This document shows positions 26,915-34,887 of a stretch of 44,748 nucleotides of DNA, piece by piece (the stretch's first letter is position 1; each line of letters begins with the position of its first letter). This stretch comes from Verrucomicrobiota bacterium (GTDB taxonomy: Bacteria; Verrucomicrobiota; Verrucomicrobiia; Opitutales; Opitutaceae). The notes beneath the pieces were generated by a model, which was not told the DNA's origin, did not search any database, and worked only from the letters and a program-made list of their open reading frames with translations. The stretch covers positions 1-44,748 of the forward strand of contig JADKHC010000029.1 of NCBI GenBank assembly GCA_016721945.1. Direction: 5' to 3'. The position numbers and the translations under genes were made by a program.

Positions 26915-28978
26915 ATGGCCGCCACTCACCCCCTCAGCCTCCGCTTCTTCCGGCATCTGCTGCTTGCCTGTACGCTCTTCGCCGCCGCCGCGCCCATCGC
27001 CACGCTCGCGGTCAACAAGCCTAACTGGCCGCTCGAAGTCCTGAGCTGGAACCTCGACAAGGCGTATCCCGGCGTCGAATACAACTACCGCCTCGCGGTC
27101 AGAGGCGGAGAGTACCCCTATACCTTTGCCCTGCTCAACAGCCCGACCGGAATGACCCTCCATCCGAGGACCGGCGAGATCAAATGGATTCCTTCCAGCG
27201 AATCCGCCGCGAACTCCGTGTCGATTTCCATCACCGACTCCCGCGGCGCGAGTCTCACTCACAGCTTCACCGTCGATGCCGATCGCAGCGCGTTTCGCTT
27301 TGTCTCCGCCAACGGCAACAATACCGCCAACGGCAGCGAGGCAACCCCGTGGGCCTCGCTGGCCTATGCGAGCGCCAATGCAGGAACCAGCCGCTACATC
27401 TACGTCAAAGCCGGCACCTACCGGGAGACATTTACTATCAACGCCAGCGCCTGCGGTCGCTTCCTCGCGTGGCCCGGCGATGCGGCGACCATCATCGGTA
27501 ACGGCGCCGGCAACTCATCCATCTCCATCAATGGCGGCGACAAACTGATCTTCCAAGGCTTCACCTTCGACGCCAACAATCACCGCTGGCTCTTCAGCTG
27601 CGACGCAGGCCTCCTTCAAAACGTGATCTGGCGTAAAAACACGATGCACAACGCCTACTCCAACGACTGGGAAAATCCCGCCTTCATCTTCTTCTGGGAT
27701 GGCAGTCAAAAACCCATCGAAGGCCAGATTGAATATAAAAACATGGTGATGCAGGACAACGTCTTCTTTGATCTGGAGAACCCGAACAACCACGGCGCGA
27801 GTACGACTCTCTACAACGTGCAGGATCTGCTCTACGAGGACAACCTCGTCTATGACATCGACGGTCGCGGCGTCAGCGACAAGGACGACGGCTACCGGAA
27901 TACCTTTCGCAACAACGTCATTCACGACTGCGCGATCGGCATCGGCCTCTATAACCAGTACAGCCAAGGCTCCATCGAGATCGACCACAACCTGATCTAC
28001 AACTGCGGCATCCAACTCGGCGGCCAACCGGGGTATTTAAAAGATGTCTTCATTCATCACAATACACTACTCGGCGGCATTGGTCTTTCCTGGGTTTTGA
28101 ACGAACCCCGGAGCACGAATTTCAATATCTACGCCAACATCATCTCCGTCGGCGCGAACATCCCCTACTCCATCGATCCGATGCGGGTCGAAGACGCCGG
28201 TGGAGCCTACCACTACGAATACCCGAATTGGTTCCAGACCAGCGCCCCTAAGGTGCAAATCGATGGGAACCTGATCTGGACCACCTCCAGTGCGATCGCG
28301 GGCTACTCCTGGGGAATACCCGGCACCACCTGGAGCAGTTGGCAGGCCCACGGTTACGACCTCAATAGTCTCCTCGCCAACCCCGGACTCGACTCGAACT
28401 ACGCTCTAGCACCAACAAGCTCCTACTACGGCATCTACGGCCGGGACTACGCTGGCGCCACCACAGCCGACACCACCGCACCCACGGTGCCGACCAATCT
28501 CACAGGCACAGCCACCTCCGTCACCGCGATCAACCTCACTTGGACCGCCTCGATCGACGCCGTCGGAGTCACCGGCTACGGTGTCTACCGCGATGGCACG
28601 CTGAAAGGAACCACCGCCAACACCCAATATTCCGACACCGGCCTCACAGCATCCACAGCCTACGCGTATTCAGTTTCCGCCTACGACGCCGCCGGCAACA
28701 CTTCCGCCCGCTGCACTGCCATCAACGTCATGACTCTGCCGGGTGGTTCGTCTAGCTCCTCCTCCAGCAGCAGTTCTTCCTCTTCGAGCGGATCGAGTTC
28801 CAGCTCCTCCTCTAGCAGCTCGAGTTCGTCCTCTTCATCCAGCTCCAGCTCGGGAGCCCAAGCTCCATCAAGTGGCGGTGGCGGCGCACCAAGCGCTTGG
28901 TTTTTTGTGAACCTGGCAGGCGCATGGTTGATGGGCCTCTTGATCAAAAGCCACCCTCACCGCCGCACACAGCCGTAA
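26915..28978 (+). CDS. Secreted right-handed beta-helix protein with FN3 domain, poly-Ser linker and GGGG-APS-WF tail
   Basis: 687 residues; signal peptide MAATHPLSLRFFRHLLLACT... to about residue 32. An Ig-like putative domain (about 45-125, LDKAYPGVEYNYRLAVRGGEYPYTF) precedes a parallel beta-helix (about 128-520) with FVSANGNNTANGSEATPWASL and repeated N-rich turns (YEDNLVYDIDGRGVSDKDDGYRNTFRNNVIHDC). This fold is used by polysaccharide lyases (pectate, alginate, chondroitin B type) and some hydrolases. I cannot pick out a lyase catalytic set. One FN3 domain (about 525-610) leads into 34 serines split by one glycine. It starts 58 nt after the previous stop and is probably co-transcribed with it. 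Confidence 0.82.
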   Translation: MAATHPLSLRFFRHLLLACTLFAAAAPIATLAVNKPNWPLEVLSWNLDKAYPGVEYNYRLAVRGGEYPYTFALLNSPTGMTLHPRTGEIKWIPSSESAANSVSISITDSRGASLTHSFTVDADRSAFRFVSANGNNTANGSEATPWASLAYASANAGTSRYIYVKAGTYRETFTINASACGRFLAWPGDAATIIGNGAGNSSISINGGDKLIFQGFTFDANNHRWLFSCDAGLLQNVIWRKNTMHNAYSNDWENPAFIFFWDGSQKPIEGQIEYKNMVMQDNVFFDLENPNNHGASTTLYNVQDLLYEDNLVYDIDGRGVSDKDDGYRNTFRNNVIHDCAIGIGLYNQYSQGSIEIDHNLIYNCGIQLGGQPGYLKDVFIHHNTLLGGIGLSWVLNEPRSTNFNIYANIISVGANIPYSIDPMRVEDAGGAYHYEYPNWFQTSAPKVQIDGNLIWTTSSAIAGYSWGIPGTTWSSWQAHGYDLNSLLANPGLDSNYALAPTSSYYGIYGRDYAGATTADTTAPTVPTNLTGTATSVTAINLTWTASIDAVGVTGYGVYRDGTLKGTTANTQYSDTGLTASTAYAYSVSAYDAAGNTSARCTAINVMTLPGGSSSSSSSSSSSSSSGSSSSSSSSSSSSSSSSSSSSGAQAPSSGGGGAPSAWFFVNLAGAWLMGLLIKSHPHRRTQP
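28748..28975 (+). repeat. Tripartite C-terminal tail 2
   Basis: 14 Ser, one Gly (GGA), then 20 Ser (28748-28852); GAQAPSSGGGGAPSAWF; hydrophobic FVNLAGAWLMGLLIK; basic SHPHRRTQP. The only serine run with an interruption. Confidence 0.95.
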
Positions 28979-28989
28979 CGATGCAGCTG

Positions 28990-29078
28990 GAGGTGGAGTC
29001 CGTTGTCCCAACGGGATGGTTTTAGTGCAATTCCGATCCAGCCCGATGGCGAGGACAACGGGCGCAACCCTCTGCACA
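28990..29078. repeat. Degenerate palindromic element D
   Basis: GGTGGAGTCCGTTGTCCCAACGGG and, 50 nt on, GAGGACAACGGGCGCAACC recall element A (GGTGGAGCCCG, GTCCC loop, GGGAC loop) but the arms have decayed and pair poorly. Located directly 3' of the beta-helix gene. Confidence 0.6.
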
Positions 29079-29116
29079 CTGGAGGTTATGCTTCAACTGC
29101 ATGAACCTTAATTACG

Positions 29117-29270
29117 CAGTTGAAACCGCTAATTTTCGCTAATTGGCGCTAAATCAGAGACATCGATAAAAACATCCTTTCACCTGGTAGGTGAACTCCT
29201 TTGCTGCGTATACCGGTGGCTAACTTCCGAAATTAGCGGCGATTAGCGATAATTAGCGGTTAAACAACTG
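29117..29270. mobile_element. Empty inverted-repeat pair related to the GxxExxY cassette ends
   Basis: The left arm has CGCTAAT at 29127, 29137 and 29147 (third unit CGCTAAA); the right arm has ATTAGCG at 29232, 29242 and 29252. All are at exact 10-bp period, preceded outwards by AACC and CAGTTG. The arms match with three mismatches over 29 nt. The layout equals that of the GxxExxY cassette ends (CGCGAAT there, CGCTAAT here) but only about 78 nt without a gene lie between, so this is a solo, decayed or non-autonomous relative. Confidence 0.65.
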
Positions 29271-29339
29271 CTGTTTTTAGGATGAATACGGCTTATACCA
29301 AGTTGCATTCAAACGTATAATAACGGCTGGCGTTTGGAG

Positions 29340-29426
29340 GGTAGGGACGGCCAGCCTTGGCCGTCCGGTTGGATGTGTACGATAGGTGAGCGACGCTTAC
29401 GGACGACCCGGCGGGTCGTCCCTACC
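29340..29426. repeat. Palindromic double-hairpin element E
   Basis: Outer arms GGTAGGG (29340-29346) and CCCTACC (29420-29426), identical to those of element B, enclose GGACGGCCA/TGGCCGTCC with loop GCCT and GGACGACCC/GGGTCGTCC with loop GGC. Inner hairpin sequences differ from B while the outer arms agree. Confidence 0.85.
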
Positions 29427-29505
29427 TTTGGGTATTTTGATGGGTTTGAGTGAGAAATGGTATTATAACGGCTACGGGGTTACTGAAACTGCTCTAGCAC
29501 CCCAC

Positions 29506-29523
29506 CGTTAATCCACCGTAAAA
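29506..29523 (+). promoter_or_regulatory. Shared upstream motif, copy 1
   Basis: CGTTAATCCACCGTAAAA, 113 nt before the start of the GH39-like gene. It recurs with one mismatch at 37991-38008, 86 nt before the beta-propeller-like gene. Possible operator or activator site for the locus; function inferred only from position and conservation. Confidence 0.35.
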
Positions 29524-29636
29524 ACGCACCGCAGCCCAATCGTCCCCAGGGAAAACCTCGCTTGCACCAGTCAAAACGGCCTCGCTCGTAATTCCCCTAT
29601 CCATTTGCTGGGCATCGACATTCCAGCCTAAACTCC

Positions 29637-32600
29637 ATGCAACTCCTCCGCCTTTTCGCCGTCACATTTTTAGCTTACATTTCCTGCCTCTCCTCCGAAC
29701 TACTCGGTGCCGCTAATCTGATTTTTAATGGCAGCTTCGAGCTCGGCCAGGCCGGCTTCGAGGTGAACAAATGCCTGCGGCCCGACACCAATCCCACGCT
29801 CATCTTCGAGGGTGCCGAGATCGACACGACAACGAAGGTCACAGGTAGCCAATCGCTCCGCATACCCAACCGTTTCGCCGAGTTTATGGAAGTCTACGCG
29901 CGCGGTGTAATACTGAAGCCCAGCACGTCCTACACTTTTTCCATCAGCATGAAAAGCGACGTCGATGCGCTCGCGGTTTCACCACTCATCGTAGCCAACG
30001 ATTGGGAACCAGCCCATGGGCAAACGTTCACCGTCAACAAAACCTGGACGCGCTACACCTACTCTTTCACAACGGGACCGCTCAAAGTGGAGGGCGCGCC
30101 GTCCAACGCCGAGGTTACGCCGAAGGCGATCTGGATTCGGACCAATCTGGCAAATAACCAATCCGCAGGTCCAGCCAACACGCTCTGGCTAGACGATCTC
30201 CAGTTGATCGAGGGAACATCGACCTCCTTCGCGCCATCGGCCGAGGTCGAAATCGCCGCCACGCCCACGCAGGATCTCTACGAGGCGGGCGACACCGCAA
30301 TCACGGTAAACCTCATAGCGCGCAACACCACAACTCGCAGCGTGAGCGGACGCGTGACGTTGCGGCTGACCGAGGAGGACGGTGCCGATCCACGCGATGT
30401 CGGCACGTACGATTTGACTCTCTCGCCCGGCGAGCGGCGCCAGATCACCCACACCATGCCGCTCGATCGTTATGGCTGTTTCACCCTCACACCCGTGGCG
30501 GCCTTCAACGCCACCGTCGACGCGCTGCCAGCCTGGTACTCGGCCGTGGGTAAATACGTCGCACAAACAGCACACATTGATCCCACCACCACGTTCTGCA
30601 TCAGCAGCAACAATGGCCTAACCGATTCCTATGGCCCACGCGGCACGATTCTGGCCCGCGACGGCTCAGCCGACCACTTTCTCGATCTCTACACCAAAAT
30701 GGGCGGACGAATGATGCGACTCTGGGACGCAGGTTTTCCACTCAACTGGCAAACCAACGAACCAACCACCCAGGGACAGTACGACGATACGTACAGCGAC
30801 CTGACGATCGACCGCCTGTACGCACACGGCATCTCGCCATTACCGGTACTCGGTGGTTCGTGGCTCACCGTTCTCTCCGGAACTGACCCGACCTGGCCAA
30901 AATGGTTGCTCGACCTGAGCACCAAAATTTCTGCCGGAGCCTGGTTCACTGCCGAAGGAAAGCAGGCCTTCCTGCCCCCCGACAGCATCTGGCGCACCCA
31001 CATTCGTCGCATGGTTGCCCGCTACAAAGGCAAAGTCACCCACTGGGAAGTGATGAACGAACCTAACATCTGGATGCCCGTGAAGTCCGGCCAGTCCACC
31101 GGCGCTACGAACTATGTGCCATACCTAAAATCCGCCGCCGAGGAAATTCGCGCCACCGATCCTTCGGCCAAGATCATCGGTTTCTGCCCAACTGGTGACA
31201 TGGGCTCAGGCTCAACCGTGCCGTTTCTCCGCGAAAGTTTCGCCGTCGACGGCCTGAACCACGCCGACGCCGTTTCCTTCCATCCCTATGCCGCCGCCCA
31301 TCTTGGCTCGCTCAACCCTGCCGACACCGCGATCGCTGCGATCCGCGCCGAGACGGTGAAGAAGCGCGCCGGCGTGCCGCTCTGGAACACAGAAGTGTAT
31401 TATCTCAACGAAGATGGCGCGCGCGGTGACTCGACCTTTATCCGCCCGCGTCATGTCGCCAGCCGCGTACTCATCGATCTCGGCGAAGGCGTTGCCCAAT
31501 CTTGCAGCGTACACGACGACACACTCTGGCGTCGCACGATGAACCCCGGCTTCCGCGATGGCACTGCGTTGTCGCGCTGGCGGCCCTCGGCCAACTTCGT
31601 TGCCTACAATACCCTCGCACGGCTCTTCGAGGGCGCGAAGCCCGCAACCGGCGGCAAGATCGCTTTGAACCCATCGGCCATCTGCTACGTTTACGAACGC
31701 CGCGACGGCACCCCGGCGGCCGCCGTCTGGCTCTATCGGCCATCCGACGACCTTCAGATACAATTACCAACCGCCATCGCCAACTCCACCGTGCTCGATG
31801 TCTACGGCAACACGGTGCCAAGCGCCGGCGGCCTGATCACAGTTAGCCAAACTCCACAGTACATTCTTCCTCCAGCCGGCACGACGACGGTGGACTTCAT
31901 CGCCGCGATGCAAAGTGCGCCACCGCCGATCACCTCGATCTCGCCCGCGGGTGTCGATACGGTCGGGACAACTGTCACGTTCAGAGCGAAGGCCTCGCCC
32001 TGGCCGGGTCGAACCATCAAGGAGGTTTCCTTTTCGATGGGCGCCGGCGCTAATGCGACGTACAACTCGACCACCGGGTATTGGGAAACCCCCTACAAAA
32101 CAACCATCGCAGGAACCTTCACCGTGCAGGCCTTGGTGCTCGACAGCGCTGGCCGCACCTCGGTGGGCCCAACCACTCAGCTGTCCGTAGGCAACCAGGG
32201 AACCTTCGGCAACAACGGCCAGCCCTGGTCCGTTCCCACCAGCGGCAGCCTCCGCATCGAAGCCGAAAACTTCGATCAAGGCGGCGAAGGCGTTGCCTTC
32301 CATGACAACGACGGCACCAACGGGTCGTGGCTCGGCCGCGATGAGGGCACGACCCGCGAAGTCGATGGCAAGCTGACGCCGGAAGGACCCGTCGTAGCAA
32401 ATATTCTCGGTGGCGAATGGGTGCGCTACACGGTCACGATCCCAACCACCAGCACCTACAATCTGCGCCTGCGCTACGCCAACATGGTCAACTCCGGCAA
32501 CACCTCCAGCACCGTCACCATCAAGTGGAAAGGCCAGGTAGTCGCGAGCAACGTCCTGATGATGCCGCAGACAACCAGCTGGGAAGCCTTCGCCGATTTG

Positions 32601-34769
32601 GACATCACCACGAGTTCCCTCTCGGCCGGAACCGGCACCCTTGAATTCGACTTCAACAGCTGGGGCTATACGCTCAACTGGTTCGAGCTGAGCGCTCCTC
32701 TCGCAGCTGGCGATCACGCGCCAACCATAACCAGCACAATACCTACAACACTCACCACGAACGCTAATGCCGGGACGACGATCCAGCTCGCCGCGACCGA
32801 TCAGGACGCCACCGACAACTTAACCTGGAGCATCGCCGTCAAGCCCACCAATGGCACCGCCACGGTGAGCGCAACCGGCCTCGTCACATACGCGCCAGGA
32901 GCTAATTTCTTCGGCACCGACACCCTCGTTGTGCAGGTGTCTGATGGCCGCGGCGGCGCGGATTCCGCGACGATCAACGTCAAGGTAAACGCCGTAAACC
33001 TGCGCCCCACCCTCGCGCTCGTCGCCCCTGCAACTCTTTCCGTGGTCAACGTACCCGTTGTCCTGAGCAGTACGTGCGCAGACGCGGACGGCACGGTTGT
33101 CTCGGTCAGTTACTACGCCAAAGGCGTGCTAATCGGCACCAGCACCAACGCCTCCGCAGGCTTCAGCCTGCTCTGGACGCCGACCTCGGCCGGCAGCGTC
33201 ACGATCACCGCTGCGGCTACCGACAACGCCGGCCTCACCAGCACTGTCGCCACCGCAGTCCTCGCGGTCACCGCGGCGGACACGGCCAGGCCTTCGACTC
33301 CGGCCAACATCACTGCCAGCGCCGCTTCGCCCACCGCGATCCTGCTGAGTTGGACGGCAACAACAGACAACGTTGGCGTATCCGGCTACCGGATATACCG
33401 CGACAACAGCGCGACCGCGATCGGCACATCCAGCCCAACAACATTATCGTATTCGGACACCGGCCTGTCCGCCTCGACCACCTACGCCTACACCGTGAGC
33501 GCGATCGACGCAGCAGGCAACGAAAGCGCCCGCTCCACCGCCGCCAGCGTCACCACCCAAGCCAGCGGCCCGGTATCCGCCACAGCCAGTACCGTCGGCG
33601 AACTGTACAACGCCCTCGCCGCCGCCAATACCAACCCAGCCGCCACCACCACAATCACGCTCGCCGCGGGCACATATTCCCTCCCCAGCGGCATGCCGGA
33701 TCTCGCCGCCAATGGCATTTCGCTGCGTGGCCCGGCGAAACCGAGCGCCCCCGCGATTCTCGATGCGTCGAACCTTTCTTCTGGGCCAATCTTCAACATT
33801 CTGGCAGATCAAGTCAGCGTATCCGAAGTCTCGATGCGCAACTTCAGTTCGCCCGCGATCACTATTCAGGCTGGTGCCGACCAAGGAACCATCGCTAATT
33901 GTTCGTTTTCAACCTCGGCGGCTTCAGCGATCAAGGCCGAGGAATGCGCGAACTGGACTATCACCGGAAACACCTTCGTCTCAATCGCCGGCGCAACCGC
34001 CACCGCCGCACCCGCCGTCCACTTCCACAGCGGCGCCCGCGACACCGTCATCAGCAATAATCTTTTCCTAAACTGCGACCGCGCGATCACGCTGGGCAAC
34101 GGCACGGCCTCGCTCCACACCGGCGGCAAAATCCGCAACAACTTCATCGCCGATATCCGCACCTCGGGCAGCTTCCCCGGGCCAGCTATCAGCTTGGAGG
34201 CAGCCGCTGGTTCCCAAGTGGACAACAACACACTTTATCTGGCTGGTCCCTACGCCAACGCCATCGAGTGCAATTCGACAACCACCGGCGCTTTCGTCCG
34301 CAACAACCTCGCATCCAAGGCCATTCCCGCCTCCGCCAGCACCAGCTTCGCAACCAACGCCACTAATGCCTCTGCTGCTTGGTTCGTCGATCCAACCGCC
34401 TGCGACCTGCACTTAAAGAGTGCCATCGCCGGAGTCGTCAACGCCGGCACCGCCATCTCCGACCTCACTGCCGATATCGACGGCGACCCGCGCCCGACCG
34501 GCGCATCCTTCGACCTCGGTGCCGACGAATACACCGGCTCCAGCTCCTCGAGCAGTTCCAGTTCATCCTCCAGCTCAAGTTCATCGAGCTCCTCATCATC
34601 CAGCTCTTCAAGCAGCAGCTCATCCTCGTCTTCATCGAGCTCCAGCAGTTCGTCCAGTTCAGGAGCCTCCTCGCCAGCCTCTGGTGGCGGCGGCGCGCCA
34701 AGCGCTTGGTTCCTGACTGCCCTATCTATCACCGCACTTGCTCGCCACATAACTAACAGAAAGCCCTAA
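29637..34769 (+). CDS. Giant secreted GH39-like glycosidase with CBM, FN3 and beta-helix modules, poly-Ser linker and GGGG-APS-WF tail
   Basis: 1710 residues. Signal peptide 1-25; a CBM4/9-type carbohydrate-binding domain (about 26-200, NLIFNGSFELGQAGFE); a beta domain (200-310); a clan GH-A barrel resembling GH39 (about 315-720) with acid/base E475 in WEVMNEPNIW and nucleophile E586 in LWNTEVYYL; a beta region; a CBM6/35-like domain (about 870-1022, LRIEAENFDQGGEG, GGEWVRYTV); a cadherin-like domain (1025-1120, FGTDTLVVQVSDGRGG); an Ig-like domain (to 1215); FN3 (1218-1310); a parallel beta-helix (1315-1630); 41 serines (1635-1675); then GASSPASGGGGAPSAWF and a hydrophobic-basic end. Paralogue of the gene at 39632, with a near-identical 3' block. 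Likely cell-surface attached. Confidence 0.85.
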   Translation: MQLLRLFAVTFLAYISCLSSELLGAANLIFNGSFELGQAGFEVNKCLRPDTNPTLIFEGAEIDTTTKVTGSQSLRIPNRFAEFMEVYARGVILKPSTSYTFSISMKSDVDALAVSPLIVANDWEPAHGQTFTVNKTWTRYTYSFTTGPLKVEGAPSNAEVTPKAIWIRTNLANNQSAGPANTLWLDDLQLIEGTSTSFAPSAEVEIAATPTQDLYEAGDTAITVNLIARNTTTRSVSGRVTLRLTEEDGADPRDVGTYDLTLSPGERRQITHTMPLDRYGCFTLTPVAAFNATVDALPAWYSAVGKYVAQTAHIDPTTTFCISSNNGLTDSYGPRGTILARDGSADHFLDLYTKMGGRMMRLWDAGFPLNWQTNEPTTQGQYDDTYSDLTIDRLYAHGISPLPVLGGSWLTVLSGTDPTWPKWLLDLSTKISAGAWFTAEGKQAFLPPDSIWRTHIRRMVARYKGKVTHWEVMNEPNIWMPVKSGQSTGATNYVPYLKSAAEEIRATDPSAKIIGFCPTGDMGSGSTVPFLRESFAVDGLNHADAVSFHPYAAAHLGSLNPADTAIAAIRAETVKKRAGVPLWNTEVYYLNEDGARGDSTFIRPRHVASRVLIDLGEGVAQSCSVHDDTLWRRTMNPGFRDGTALSRWRPSANFVAYNTLARLFEGAKPATGGKIALNPSAICYVYERRDGTPAAAVWLYRPSDDLQIQLPTAIANSTVLDVYGNTVPSAGGLITVSQTPQYILPPAGTTTVDFIAAMQSAPPPITSISPAGVDTVGTTVTFRAKASPWPGRTIKEVSFSMGAGANATYNSTTGYWETPYKTTIAGTFTVQALVLDSAGRTSVGPTTQLSVGNQGTFGNNGQPWSVPTSGSLRIEAENFDQGGEGVAFHDNDGTNGSWLGRDEGTTREVDGKLTPEGPVVANILGGEWVRYTVTIPTTSTYNLRLRYANMVNSGNTSSTVTIKWKGQVVASNVLMMPQTTSWEAFADLDITTSSLSAGTGTLEFDFNSWGYTLNWFELSAPLAAGDHAPTITSTIPTTLTTNANAGTTIQLAATDQDATDNLTWSIAVKPTNGTATVSATGLVTYAPGANFFGTDTLVVQVSDGRGGADSATINVKVNAVNLRPTLALVAPATLSVVNVPVVLSSTCADADGTVVSVSYYAKGVLIGTSTNASAGFSLLWTPTSAGSVTITAAATDNAGLTSTVATAVLAVTAADTARPSTPANITASAASPTAILLSWTATTDNVGVSGYRIYRDNSATAIGTSSPTTLSYSDTGLSASTTYAYTVSAIDAAGNESARSTAASVTTQASGPVSATASTVGELYNALAAANTNPAATTTITLAAGTYSLPSGMPDLAANGISLRGPAKPSAPAILDASNLSSGPIFNILADQVSVSEVSMRNFSSPAITIQAGADQGTIANCSFSTSAASAIKAEECANWTITGNTFVSIAGATATAAPAVHFHSGARDTVISNNLFLNCDRAITLGNGTASLHTGGKIRNNFIADIRTSGSFPGPAISLEAAAGSQVDNNTLYLAGPYANAIECNSTTTGAFVRNNLASKAIPASASTSFATNATNASAAWFVDPTACDLHLKSAIAGVVNAGTAISDLTADIDGDPRPTGASFDLGADEYTGSSSSSSSSSSSSSSSSSSSSSSSSSSSSSSSSSSSSSSSSSGASSPASGGGGAPSAWFLTALSITALARHITNRKP
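34539..34766 (+). repeat. Tripartite C-terminal tail 3
   Basis: 41 Ser (34539-34661), GASSPAS, four glycines, APSAWF, hydrophobic LTALSITALAR, basic HITNRKP. Confidence 0.95.
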
Positions 34770-34887
34770 GTAACTGCGGTTATTTATTTTTTGGATTCAA
34801 GAAACCCCATTTTCGATCTCACAATCAACGCCGCCAGGGCGCATCAAAGAACGTTCTATTTTCATAAATACATACTAGCTCAACCTG

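Larger units (their letters stand above)
28979..29636. other. Repeat-rich intergenic region upstream of the first GH39-like gene
   Basis: 658 nt with no supportable gene. In order it holds degenerate palindrome D, an empty pair of triple-heptad inverted repeats (29117-29270), palindrome E (29340-29426), a 14-nt near-direct repeat around E (29315-29328 and 29460-29473), and a motif shared with the upstream region of the gene at 38095. Confidence 0.75.
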
